Source: Scatosoma sp045614565
GTDB taxonomy: Bacteria; Bacillota; Clostridia; Christensenellales; Borkfalkiaceae
Length of the DNA: 34,534 bases
Reading direction: 5' to 3'
Assembly: GCA_045614565.1 (NCBI GenBank)
Contig: JAZLDG010000084.1
Location: 1 to 34,534, forward strand
The notes beneath the pieces are model-generated. The model saw only the letters and a program-made list of their open reading frames with translations, had not been told where the DNA came from and made no database searches. How positions within the stretch are numbered: position 1 is the stretch's first letter; every line of letters begins with the position of its first letter. The translations under genes and the position numbers were made by a program. Shown here one piece after another: positions 1 to 7,967 of this stretch.

Positions 1-153
1 TGTTTTTAAGGTGCAAAGCAGTTTTAGGTGGCGAAAAATAGAATTAGACAAGGAAACCGAATGCAATCATACCCAAGTATTATAAGTGAGGTTGACGAAG
101 TATGGGCGATTTTTCGCCCCTAAAACCTTGTGTGCTTCGGCTTTCATTAGGCT
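1..153 (-). repeat. MITE-like repeat, left copy, cut by the window edge
   Basis: Read on the minus strand, this matches the first half of the element at 34119-34396. I counted about 16 mismatches in 120 aligned bases, nearly all of them transitions. It keeps the paired arms GTTTTAGG and CCTAAAAC and a TIR-like end at 127-153. The homology runs off position 1, so the element continues outside the window. No protein is apparent, and the short open frames crossing it look spurious. Confidence 0.7.
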
Positions 154-245
154 GCCGCCTTCTTGCAAAAATCACAAAAAATCACGCGCTCACGGTTATT
201 TGACCGTAGGCGTTTTCTATTTCACAAAAACAAGGAGAATCATCA

Positions 246-758
246 ATGAAAACAACGAATATTTACTATATCATCGACACTTCGGTTAAGACACGCGGAA
301 TCGTGGCAAACCGCATTAAGCAAAATATAACAAAAGTGGCACGGGCATTAGAGTTTTGCCCCTACAAGACGAAGTTGCATATTATCGGGTACAACGACAA
401 AGCGTTCTTTGTTCAACCGTTCAACGCATACCTGCCCCACGGCAACCCCGATTTTGGCGAAGGTTTGAAAATGCTTGAAAACGTGATGAACTACGGCAAC
501 AAATACCCTACGGCGAAGACTCGTTCGGTGTTTATATGGCACACGGCAGATAACGTGTTGGAAGGTTGGCAATCGCCCCTTGAAAGGCTATTCCGCAAGA
601 AAGAGTTTGCCTTTGGCTTGCGCTACGTGGTGTATTACGGCAACCCCGACAAGTACACGAAACAGGCGTATTATCGCTTTGCGGAAGCCCCCGACAAAAT
701 CTTACGGCACTTCTCGGAAGGTCGCTTATGTAGCCTTGTACGCACGATTCAAAGGTAA
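246..758 (+). CDS. VWA-like domain protein, minimal
   Basis: A 170-residue soluble protein. The N-terminus (a hydrophobic strand, then DTSVKT, then a helix) fits the first strand and MIDAS loop of a von Willebrand factor A fold, as in TerY-like proteins. The usual DxSxS is here D-T-S-V-K, so metal binding may be altered. Later strands (LHIIGYND, SVFIWHTADN) are compatible with a Rossmann-like alpha/beta fold. The start has an AAGGAG Shine-Dalgarno eight bases upstream. It converges on the restriction operon and shares a terminator with it. The family call is inference from the pattern of strands and the MIDAS-like loop; the function is unknown. Confidence 0.55.
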   Translation: MKTTNIYYIIDTSVKTRGIVANRIKQNITKVARALEFCPYKTKLHIIGYNDKAFFVQPFNAYLPHGNPDFGEGLKMLENVMNYGNKYPTAKTRSVFIWHTADNVLEGWQSPLERLFRKKEFAFGLRYVVYYGNPDKYTKQAYYRFAEAPDKILRHFSEGRLCSLVRTIQR

Positions 759-760
759 AA

Positions 761-796
761 GAAAAAAGATTCGGAAAAACTCCGAATCCTTTTTTT
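761..796. terminator. bidirectional intrinsic terminator
   Basis: GATTCGGA and TCCGAATC pair around the loop AAAAC. An A-run on the left and a T-run on the right let it work for both converging genes, the VWA-like gene and the restriction helicase. Confidence 0.85.
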
Positions 797-797
797 C

Positions 798-3713
798 TTA
801 CTTCAATTCCAAGAAACCCATTTCGAAAGCGGAAGGGAATACAAAAGTCTTTTCACCTTGCCCGAAATCGACTTTGATGTACTTTTGCGCTTTGTCGATA
901 CGAAGGACTTTCCCTTCGCCAAACTTCTTATGAATAACGGTTGCACCTGCGACAACTCCCGACAGGTCAAGTTTGGGCTTTTCTTCTTGTTCTTGCTGTT
1001 GTGCAGGGCGACTTGTCACTACAATCCCAACTCTACCGCCAAATCGTTCGTAATCGGCAGGCGTAACCGTTTGTCCGTCGCGCGTAATAGCAACTTTCGG
1101 TTCAACAACGGCAGGGGCAATTTCTTCGATGACTTCGGGGATTGCTTCCGCCACGAAATCCATTGTCGCCTGTTGGTTGAAGAACAGTTTTTGGTATTCT
1201 TCCCGACGGATAACGGTATCCCAACCACCGATTTCATCGGAAATATTCTTTTCGATACCCGTATAGGAAAGCGACGAATCTTCATAACGCTTGAACTTGA
1301 AAATTGCGTCGTTCATAAGGCTCGCGTTGAATACCCCGATAGAACACAAAAGGTTAAAATCGTTTACGTCCAAACCCGTAACCTTCTTGAAAAGCCCAGG
1401 CTCTAACTGCGTGATAACGTCTTTCAAAGAGCGTTCGCGGTAGTCCGTCAAATACATAAACACGGGAATACGCGTAGCAAACTTGATAAGCTTTTCCTGT
1501 ATTTGTTTGCGCTTGGATTTGTACTCTTTTTCTTCGTCGGAAAGTTCCTTCTTTTCCTTTGGCGTGAGCTTATCGCCTGCTTCCTTTTTTGCCTTTTTAA
1601 CGTGTTCGGATTTGTTAATAATCGTTTGAATGTCTTGATTCAAAGAACGGAAACCTTCGATATTCATAATCGCATCCAAGGCTTCCTTGTTGGAAAGCAA
1701 ACGCGACAAAGTATCGTTGTCAACGTTGACAAGCAACGCCGATTCCCAACGCTTCGCAAGCAAGGTTGCGCTCGTACCTGCCATGGCGATATCCAAAATA
1801 TCCTGCGCGTTGATTTGCTTCATTGTACTGCCGTCGTACGCCAAAACGGGCAAGAAATGAATGAAATCCGCAACCTTCTTTTCGGGGTTGGATTCGTCCA
1901 CGTTCAAACGGCAGGAATAATCGGAAATTTGCCGTAAGGCTCTATCCAAAGCAAAGTCGAATACATAGCATTCCTGCTTCATAATCCGCTTGTCGCCGTT
2001 GTCATCCTTTACTTCCCAAGGCGATTGCACACGGAACGCCGTTTGGAAATACGTTTCGGGGGATTTGAGATTACGAAGCATAAACACACCCGTCCAAGGA
2101 CGAATGGTAACGCCTGTTGTTAGTTTACCACAAGAAAGGGTAATCGTCTTCGTTTCAAGGGGATTCCCCATCGACGCTTGCACAGGCGCAAGAGCGTCTA
2201 AACCGATACCTGCCCCCGTCCCTGCGCATACATTGAGGGTGTAATCGTGGTAGAAAGTGTTTTGCTTTTGTTGAAGCAAGTTTGCCATTGCTTGACAGCT
2301 CGCAACGTTCGGCAAGAACCATAACGTATGCGACAACACGTTCAAAAGTCGCGTATCGGAGAAAGGCATAGGCGGTCGTTTATCCTGCCCAAGTTTCAAA
2401 TCGTCAACGCTTGACGGCAGGTAAGAACCACGTATCAAATCCAACCACTTCTGTACTTCGTTTTCATAAACGAACTTCGCTTCCGCGCCCTTGCCTTTCG
2501 CAGAGAAGAACACGTTAAGGTCGAATTCGTCGTATTCGCCCTGCACCGCGATTTGACGGATACTTTCGGGAATACGATAGGTAAGCATAACCATACGGGG
2601 CAACGCAAGATAAGGATTCCCCGAACCTATCCACGATTCCTTTGCGTTTTGCTCGTCGGAATACGTCCAGTTGTAGATTTGGTCTTCAATGAACTCACCG
2701 CTGTTGATAGCACGGAAAGGCGTACCCGAAAGGAAAAGATAATACCCCGTGGAAATAGGCAAGAAAGTTTCGTTGTAGGCGTTGTCCGCTTCCGTGCGCT
2801 TGTAGTGTTCCATATCGAAATCCGCGTTTTCTTCTTCGTCGGGATTTTCAAACAACTTCTTCGCATTTTCACGCCACGCGCCGAAATGGTATTCGTCAAA
2901 GATAACCAAACCCCATTGTGTAGCGTGGATGAACTCGTTTTTCGCCTTGATACCGCCGTTTTCATTCGTACCTAACAAGTCTTGGAAAGAACCAAATACG
3001 ACGATAGGACGGGACTTGTCCGCATTGTCGAATTGTACGTCGATATTGATTTTGTTGTCGTGTGCGTCCTTGTTGGAAACGAATTGCCAACCTTCAAAGT
3101 CCACGTGGGAAACAAGGTCTTCACGCCAAGCCGATTCTACGGCAGGTTTGAATGTAAGCACCAAAACGCGCTTAAAGCCCATTTTGCGCGCTAACTGATA
3201 ACTTGCAAACGTCTTACCAAAACGCATTTTTGCGTTCCAAAGGAATTTCGGGGCTTTGTCGGGTTCGTCCTGTTTGGCTTTGCCGAAAAACTCCATTGTC
3301 TTTTGTACGGCAACGGTCTGCTCGGGGCGCATTTTGAAGGTAGCCGTGCGGTTTTCTTCCGAACGCAACCCGTCGCGGACTTCTAAAATAGCCGATTGTA
3401 CGTCGCGGATAGAACAACGAAACCACTCGTTTCTATCTTCGCCTTGATTGAGTTGAATAAACCCTTTACGGCGCAAAACGGTGTGGATATCGTGGTCGGT
3501 AAAACACGTGCCGTCGCTACGCATTGCCGATTCTTTAAGCAAAATGCGGTAAGGAATACCGCTTGTATGCAACTGCTCTTTGATACGTTCTTCTGCGGTA
3601 CGGTCGGTAAACCCGATTTTTATGTAGTTTTTATGCGAATCCACCCCGATAAGCTCGTAAGCGTAAATGGTAGGCGTAACCGCAGGGCGTTGAAGGAAAA
3701 ATTCTTGTGCCAT
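798..3713 (-). CDS. restriction enzyme: GIY-YIG nuclease-helicase fusion
   Basis: A 971-residue protein and probably the DNA-cutting subunit of the restriction-modification operon. Residues 17-100 look like a GIY-YIG nuclease of the T5orf172/Mug113 type (NYIKIG at 29-34, AEER near 40, NEWF near 95). A superfamily 2 helicase follows: Walker A MRFGKT at 163-168, DEYH at 273-276, SGTPFRA as motif III, and a motif VI-like TAFRVQSPW. A Lys/Glu-rich coiled segment lies in the C-terminal half. The last ~55 residues (VIHKKFGEGKV onward) resemble the small Tudor-like tail of UvrD/PcrA-type helicases. A GGAG Shine-Dalgarno at the end of the upstream methylase gene serves the ATG, so the two genes are coupled. 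Recognition site unknown. Confidence 0.8.
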   Translation of the reverse strand: MAQEFFLQRPAVTPTIYAYELIGVDSHKNYIKIGFTDRTAEERIKEQLHTSGIPYRILLKESAMRSDGTCFTDHDIHTVLRRKGFIQLNQGEDRNEWFRCSIRDVQSAILEVRDGLRSEENRTATFKMRPEQTVAVQKTMEFFGKAKQDEPDKAPKFLWNAKMRFGKTFASYQLARKMGFKRVLVLTFKPAVESAWREDLVSHVDFEGWQFVSNKDAHDNKINIDVQFDNADKSRPIVVFGSFQDLLGTNENGGIKAKNEFIHATQWGLVIFDEYHFGAWRENAKKLFENPDEEENADFDMEHYKRTEADNAYNETFLPISTGYYLFLSGTPFRAINSGEFIEDQIYNWTYSDEQNAKESWIGSGNPYLALPRMVMLTYRIPESIRQIAVQGEYDEFDLNVFFSAKGKGAEAKFVYENEVQKWLDLIRGSYLPSSVDDLKLGQDKRPPMPFSDTRLLNVLSHTLWFLPNVASCQAMANLLQQKQNTFYHDYTLNVCAGTGAGIGLDALAPVQASMGNPLETKTITLSCGKLTTGVTIRPWTGVFMLRNLKSPETYFQTAFRVQSPWEVKDDNGDKRIMKQECYVFDFALDRALRQISDYSCRLNVDESNPEKKVADFIHFLPVLAYDGSTMKQINAQDILDIAMAGTSATLLAKRWESALLVNVDNDTLSRLLSNKEALDAIMNIEGFRSLNQDIQTIINKSEHVKKAKKEAGDKLTPKEKKELSDEEKEYKSKRKQIQEKLIKFATRIPVFMYLTDYRERSLKDVITQLEPGLFKKVTGLDVNDFNLLCSIGVFNASLMNDAIFKFKRYEDSSLSYTGIEKNISDEIGGWDTVIRREEYQKLFFNQQATMDFVAEAIPEVIEEIAPAVVEPKVAITRDGQTVTPADYERFGGRVGIVVTSRPAQQQEQEEKPKLDLSGVVAGATVIHKKFGEGKVLRIDKAQKYIKVDFGQGEKTFVFPSAFEMGFLELK

Positions 3714-3719
3714 AGTCGT

Positions 3720-5237
3720 TTACTCCATAGGTTTAATGATAGTTTCAATAAACTCGATTTCTTCTTGTGTTAAACCATATTTCGCATACAGTTCTTCATC
3801 CGTCCAAGCCCTCGAAAAATCTTGAATAGGAATAAATTGGAACTTTTCTTTTGAGATGTTAATGGAACTCAAAGATTGCAATAAAAGGAAGCGGAAAAAT
3901 TTAGTTTTCATATAAGCGCACAAATTACTTGCTTCTTGCGCCGTTTGATAATTACCTAAACACAAATAAGTTTCCGTGCAAACTTCATTCGGTTGTAAAA
4001 CACGCATAGTGGCAGAAATTACAAGATAATTGCCTTCGCTTGAAGGTTTATTGCCACCCGACATAGCCTTCGTCATAATAACCTTATAACTATTAAGCAA
4101 GTTATCCCTGTCGGTCACTTTGCTTTTTTCTATATAGGATTTTCCGTTTAGCGAATAAAGTGTCAAATCACCTTGCTTATATAAAGGGTGTCCTGTTTCT
4201 TTACTGTAAAGGTCGAAGCAGTTTCTTGAATAAACAATCTCATCAACAAAATTGCTTGACAATGCTTTAATCTTTCTAATGATTTTTATTGCAATATTAT
4301 CACGGACAAATACATCGTACTCATTCAAAGAGCGAATGTCGCTCGAAAGTATTGTATTATCTTTCATATTTACTATCTCGCAAGTGCCATTGTATTCTTT
4401 TTCCCACAAGAAATAGCACACACCACCTGCAATAGTCACACCAGGGAAACAATCCGCGCTATTAGGATAATCAACAATCTTCGATATGTTTTTACAGTTT
4501 AACATATACGAACGAAAATCATCCAACCCTTTACCGCCTGCAAACCAACGAGAAGGAATAATCATAGAAAGGTAGGTCGGTTTCAATTTTGCGGCTTGCT
4601 GTACAAAATGTTGATATATGGGCATTGCGCTTGCGCCTGTACCGCCACCATCGGAGAGTTGATACGGGGGATTGCTTATGATTACGTCGAATTTCATATT
4701 CAATATTTCCTTTGCGTCTTTCTTATGGATAAATTCGTATGCGTGAGTTTCAAGTTCGTCGCCACGTTCGTATTGTTGCTTGTTTGCGCCACAGTAGACG
4801 CATTTTCCACCCACCCAGGTATGCGGTGAACGCTTAAAACGGATATTCCCTTCGGCGGTGTCAAACCTGCTTACCGAAAAATCGCTATTCGGGTATTTAC
4901 TGCAATATACGCCACGACGGGAAAGCAAACTCGTAAGTTCGGTAATGGCTATGCCGAAAAGTTGCTTATGGAAAATATGGTCGATTCGTTCTTGCAGGTC
5001 GGGAAATTGCGGTTCAAGCCCTTTTATCAAGCGTTTGGCAATCTCGCGCAAGAATACGCCCGTTTTGCACGCAGGGTCTAAAAACGTAGTGTCGGGGTTC
5101 TTGAACAACTCCTGCGGTAGCATATCCAGCATTTGGTTTACGATTTCGGGTGGCGTAAACACTTCGTCGTTGGAAAGGTTGGCAAGACACGATAAAACGT
5201 CGGGGTTATACACTTTATTGAACAAATTTTCACTCAT
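3720..5237 (-). CDS. N6-adenine DNA methyltransferase (Eco57I-like)
   Basis: A 505-residue modification enzyme that should methylate adenine in the site cut by the neighbouring nuclease-helicase. SAM-binding motif I is DPACKTG (54-60; Lys replaces the usual Gly) and catalytic motif IV is NPPY (189-192). A CVYC pair (146-149) ahead of motif IV could be part of a zinc knuckle. The C-terminal half probably holds the target-recognition region. Motif order I then IV is that of gamma-class/Eco57I-type methylases. It overlaps the upstream gene by 8 bases and is 6 bases from the downstream one, so all three are surely one transcript. Confidence 0.85.
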   Translation of the reverse strand: MSENLFNKVYNPDVLSCLANLSNDEVFTPPEIVNQMLDMLPQELFKNPDTTFLDPACKTGVFLREIAKRLIKGLEPQFPDLQERIDHIFHKQLFGIAITELTSLLSRRGVYCSKYPNSDFSVSRFDTAEGNIRFKRSPHTWVGGKCVYCGANKQQYERGDELETHAYEFIHKKDAKEILNMKFDVIISNPPYQLSDGGGTGASAMPIYQHFVQQAAKLKPTYLSMIIPSRWFAGGKGLDDFRSYMLNCKNISKIVDYPNSADCFPGVTIAGGVCYFLWEKEYNGTCEIVNMKDNTILSSDIRSLNEYDVFVRDNIAIKIIRKIKALSSNFVDEIVYSRNCFDLYSKETGHPLYKQGDLTLYSLNGKSYIEKSKVTDRDNLLNSYKVIMTKAMSGGNKPSSEGNYLVISATMRVLQPNEVCTETYLCLGNYQTAQEASNLCAYMKTKFFRFLLLQSLSSINISKEKFQFIPIQDFSRAWTDEELYAKYGLTQEEIEFIETIIKPME

Positions 5238-5901
5238 TTTCTTGTACCCTCCGATAATGAGTCACGTATTTTTTAAGGAACGTACCTTCGTCGCTTGGTG
5301 TATCGTCTATGCGCATTTGCTTTTTATCGTCGTTTTGTGCAAGCAATTCCGCGAAAGTATAATCGCTACGTTGCATTTGAAAGCCCGTGATAAACGCCCA
5401 TTCGGAAAAGACGATAGGTTCATCCGTTTCGTTGCCGTTTTCGTCTACGCATTTAAGCGTAAGGGCGTTGCCACAAACGATATTGCGTTTTAGAATAAAA
5501 CGTACTGCCTCGCGCGTCATATCATTGCAATCCTTTTTGCATACGGCTTTGTATTCCTTATCCCATATCTTGAACATTCTTTCCCTACAAGCGATTACGT
5601 TGTCGATTAGGATATCCACACCGTAAATACTGCTTGCGGCAAGAACGGCGTTTTTCTCATAATCAAGGGAAGATTTCTTGTACTTGCGCTTGACGATTTC
5701 AAGTTTGCGCGTTAGGATTTCGGCAAGGAAATTCCCATCGCCACAGGCAGGCTCTAAAAAGCGACTGTCTATGCGTTCCGTTTCGTCTTTTACAAGGTCG
5801 CACATAGATTTCACTTCGCGTTCATTTGTAAAAACTTCGCCGTGGTCGCGCACCCTTTGACGGGATTTTGTTTGCTTTTTTGGTGTTTCACTTTTGTTCA
5901 T
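5230..5901 (-). CDS. methyltransferase-like subunit lacking the catalytic NPPY
   Basis: A 223-residue protein with a clear N6-methylase SAM motif, EPACGDGNF (50-58), after the typical lead-in GEVFTNEREV. I find no NPPY/DPPY motif; FSEWAF occurs in the second half. It may be a regulatory or specificity partner of the next methylase, or it may use a diverged motif. It is the first gene of the operon. A TTGACT-17-TATAAT promoter lies at 5935-5963, overlapped by operators. The ATG has only a poor Shine-Dalgarno. Family assignment is good; the missing catalytic motif is what I see, the role is inference. Confidence 0.75.
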   Translation of the reverse strand: MNKSETPKKQTKSRQRVRDHGEVFTNEREVKSMCDLVKDETERIDSRFLEPACGDGNFLAEILTRKLEIVKRKYKKSSLDYEKNAVLAASSIYGVDILIDNVIACRERMFKIWDKEYKAVCKKDCNDMTREAVRFILKRNIVCGNALTLKCVDENGNETDEPIVFSEWAFITGFQMQRSDYTFAELLAQNDDKKQMRIDDTPSDEGTFLKKYVTHYRRVQENE

Positions 5902-5920
5902 AAGACTTCGCCCATTTTAC

Positions 5921-6013
5921 ACTATAGTTTATATATTATACTACTATAGTGAATAAAAGTCAATCTATAGTGAATGTTTAGACCGAAAAAAAATAGTAAA
6001 CTATTACTATAGT
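5921..6013. promoter_or_regulatory. operator array, four ACTATAGT boxes
   Basis: The palindrome ACTATAGT occurs at 5921-5928, 5943-5950 and 6006-6013, with a one-mismatch copy (TCTATAGT) at 5964-5971. The last three are followed by GAA. Start-to-start spacings are 22, 21 and 42 bp, so all boxes face the same side of the helix. They cover the divergent promoters of the methylase operon and the XRE gene and are the probable binding sites of that XRE protein. Confidence 0.8.
5935..5963 (-). promoter_or_regulatory. promoter of the restriction-modification operon
   Basis: On the minus strand, TTGACT (5963-5958), a 17-bp spacer and TATAAT (5940-5935). One ACTATAGT operator lies inside the spacer, one just downstream of the -10 and one against the -35. 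Regulator binding should therefore block it. Confidence 0.75.
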
Positions 6014-6034
6014 GAATTTTTGGCGGTGTTTATT

Positions 6035-6322
6035 ATGGATAGAAAAGACGTAGGAAAGCGTATAAGAGCATTGAGAGAAGAGCGCGGTTGGGCAAAAGGA
6101 ACGCTCGCTACACGGGCAGGGATTGCGCCGAGTTATATTCCCGTGCTTGAAAATGGCGAAAAATGCCCTACGATAGAAACGTTGGACGCGATTTGCTTTG
6201 CGTTTGGCATTACCCTTGCCGATTTCTTTACCGAAAAAAGAGAAGAAGCCCTAATAGATAGAGTTTCTTCCCTTACGGAAAAGCAAAAGCAATTATTAAA
6301 CGATTTTTTGAATAGCTTATAA
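6035..6322 (+). CDS. XRE-family controller of the restriction operon
   Basis: A 95-residue Cro/C1-type helix-turn-helix protein. The HTH runs from about residue 6 (VGKRIRALREERGW) through LATRAGIAPSYIPVLENG to LADFF. A short C-terminal helix may dimerise. Size and position fit a restriction-modification C (controller) protein, except that it is transcribed away from the whole operon rather than ahead of the nuclease alone. ATG 6035 is chosen over upstream TTG/GTG codons because it aligns with the family start. No good Shine-Dalgarno is visible, and the last operator box lies about 20 bases before the ATG, which suggests autoregulation. Confidence 0.85.
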   Translation: MDRKDVGKRIRALREERGWAKGTLATRAGIAPSYIPVLENGEKCPTIETLDAICFAFGITLADFFTEKREEALIDRVSSLTEKQKQLLNDFLNSL

Positions 6323-6331
6323 AAGGTAAAC

Positions 6332-6366
6332 GCCCTGTGGAAATCTCTCTCCACAGGGCTTATTTT
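6332..6366 (+). terminator. intrinsic terminator after the XRE gene
   Basis: GCCCTGTGGA (6332-6341) pairs with TCCACAGGGC (6350-6359), followed by TTATTTTA. Confidence 0.85.
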
Positions 6367-6439
6367 ATGTCGAAAAATCGTTTAATTTGGAAATATTTGG
6401 GGTATATATTAAATAAGTTAATATACTATGGAGAATGAA

Positions 6440-7279
6440 ATGACATTACACCACATTAAACAAATTAGAGATTATACTTCACGGGCAAAAAAACTTAAAT
6501 CTAATCCAAACATAAACTCTATTTGCGATTTGAATAATCAAATTCGTGCCTTTCTGGGAGAGTCCTATCTTCCGTTTAAGTTATCTTCGGAATTAGCAAG
6601 GTTTTATGGAAATTCAAGAACATCCGCAGAAATGCAAGCGGATTTAGATTCCATAATTGCAGCTTTAGCAGGTAAGATATCTGAATGCTCTAAATCCAAT
6701 GAAATACAAAAGATATTAGACGATATAGAAGAGATAGAATGTATTATTCCAAGTAATATTGAAAGCAGATTTGAATGTGTTTCGAGGATATATCATTCAT
6801 ATTGTGCCGTTATTGATTTTGATGATGGTATCAAAAATGCGACTCGCTATGCTGACGGTGCAGGGTTAAGTGCGGGTGAATATTCCGAGGCAACGCCAAG
6901 TATGCTTAAAGGTTTGCAGTTACAGTTGAATAGGTACGCTGAAAAGTTATGTGAAAACAAACCGCTTGAAGAAGCCAAAACTCCACTTATCCAAGTGACG
7001 AACAATCCAACAATTAGTGCTACCGCTTCCAATAATATTTCTATTGATATTTCAATTGAAATTGAAAATGCCATTAAGCAAGTGGAAAATGCCTGTCTTC
7101 CTGACGCACAAGAAAAAGAAGTTCTTCAAAAAATTCAAGAGTTTAAAGAAATTGTTGAATCGACGGAATCTAAAAAAAGTAAATGGACAAAAATTAAAGA
7201 CTTTTTTAAGTGGGTTGCAGAACAGGGGATACAAGTCGCAAGCATAATAGTTCCATTGCTTGCAAACACAATTAAATAA
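6440..7279 (+). CDS. hypothetical helical protein with a membrane tail, possible defence effector
   Basis: I do not recognise this 279-residue protein with confidence. The first ~190 residues look mostly helical. A low-complexity strand/Asn stretch follows (NNPTISATASNNISIDISI), then a charged coiled helix, and a C-terminal WTKIKDFFKWVAEQG ending in a short hydrophobic segment. That tail layout is common in small abortive-infection proteins such as AbiTii types, and the gene lies beside a restriction system, so a defence role is plausible but inferred. ATG 6440 is preferred to 6428 because GGAG (6430-6433) stands six bases upstream. Its AT content is clearly higher than its neighbours', which suggests a separate origin. 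Confidence 0.6.
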   Translation: MTLHHIKQIRDYTSRAKKLKSNPNINSICDLNNQIRAFLGESYLPFKLSSELARFYGNSRTSAEMQADLDSIIAALAGKISECSKSNEIQKILDDIEEIECIIPSNIESRFECVSRIYHSYCAVIDFDDGIKNATRYADGAGLSAGEYSEATPSMLKGLQLQLNRYAEKLCENKPLEEAKTPLIQVTNNPTISATASNNISIDISIEIENAIKQVENACLPDAQEKEVLQKIQEFKEIVESTESKKSKWTKIKDFFKWVAEQGIQVASIIVPLLANTIK

Positions 7280-7521
7280 TAATTGAAAAATACCATTTAA
7301 CAATCGTATATTATAAGATTGGTAGTAAGTATTACATACGAGCAAAGTACACGCTGTATGTAATACCCCATTTAATACCATTTAACACCCATTTAATAGC
7401 TATATAGCGCAATGTAGCTATTACGTGGGCGTCCATTTAACAACTAAATACAAGAACTATTACATAGGGCTAACGACAATTACGCGTTAGCCCTTTTACT
7501 ATGTCCCCAAGGAGAAACTCT
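7280..7521. other. repeat-dense intergenic segment with CCATTTAA boxes
   Basis: Five exact CCATTTAA copies lie at 7293, 7368, 7378, 7389 and 7433. Two inverted repeats sit among them: TATTACATAC/GTATGTAATA (7330-7339, 7356-7365) and AATAGCTA/TAGCTATT (7395-7402, 7415-7422). It could be a replication or regulatory region of the mobile element or encode a small RNA. No open frame of note. Confidence 0.6.
7467..7497 (+). terminator. terminator-like hairpin ahead of the 7522 gene
   Basis: GGGCTAAC (7467-7474) pairs with GTTAGCCC (7486-7493), followed by TTTT. It ends about 25 bases before the next ATG, so it either ends upstream transcription or acts as an attenuator. Confidence 0.7.
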
Positions 7522-7845
7522 ATGAAGAAATTTCAAACAATGGGCGAACTCATCTCGTACATGGTGGGTGCAAACGCCCCAAACGAACTACAAACGGTAG
7601 CAAAAAACGATATGCAAGCCGTGGAAGAAGTAAACCAAAGCGGAGCAACGGCGTTCCTAATCATAGCGGAAACAAAAGCCGAAGCAAAGCAGGTGAAAAA
7701 GGAATATGCACTATCGAACTGCGCGCCCGAATACAGCAGAATTATTAACACTCTTGACGGGGCGTATTGGAAACAAAGCGTGTATGTCTTTTCGGACGAC
7801 GGAGGCGGTATCATATACTTTGAGCGCGTGCCGTTATTACCCTAA
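7522..7845 (+). CDS. hypothetical protein, mobile-element cluster
   Basis: A 107-residue soluble protein I do not recognise. It has the start MKKFQTMGELISYM, a central helix rich in Lys/Glu/Ala, and a C-terminal strand pair with GGGIIYFERVP. AAGGAG eight bases before the ATG supports the start. It opens a same-strand run of small genes (DUF960, HU-like, FtsK-gamma-like) typical of conjugative or integrative elements of Clostridia. Confidence 0.65.
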   Translation: MKKFQTMGELISYMVGANAPNELQTVAKNDMQAVEEVNQSGATAFLIIAETKAEAKQVKKEYALSNCAPEYSRIINTLDGAYWKQSVYVFSDDGGGIIYFERVPLLP

Positions 7846-7925
7846 AACTGCCCGAATTTCGCGCGTGTTGCACGGGGCATACTCGCACCATCGGCACACA
7901 CAAACGCCAAAAATCGGGTACAAAG

Positions 7926-7943
7926 TTGCCCAACTTCGGGCAA
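7926..7943 (+). promoter_or_regulatory. short hairpin between two small genes
   Basis: TTGCCC and GGGCAA pair around AACTTC, 25 bases before the next ATG. There is no T-run, so it is more likely an RNA-stability or processing element than a terminator. Confidence 0.4.
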
Positions 7944-7967
7944 TTCACAACCACAAGGAGAAAGGAA

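Noticed and set aside
86..289. 67-codon open frame at the left end
   Set aside because: It spans the repeat copy and the VWA gene's Shine-Dalgarno, has no ribosome site and no recognisable protein features.
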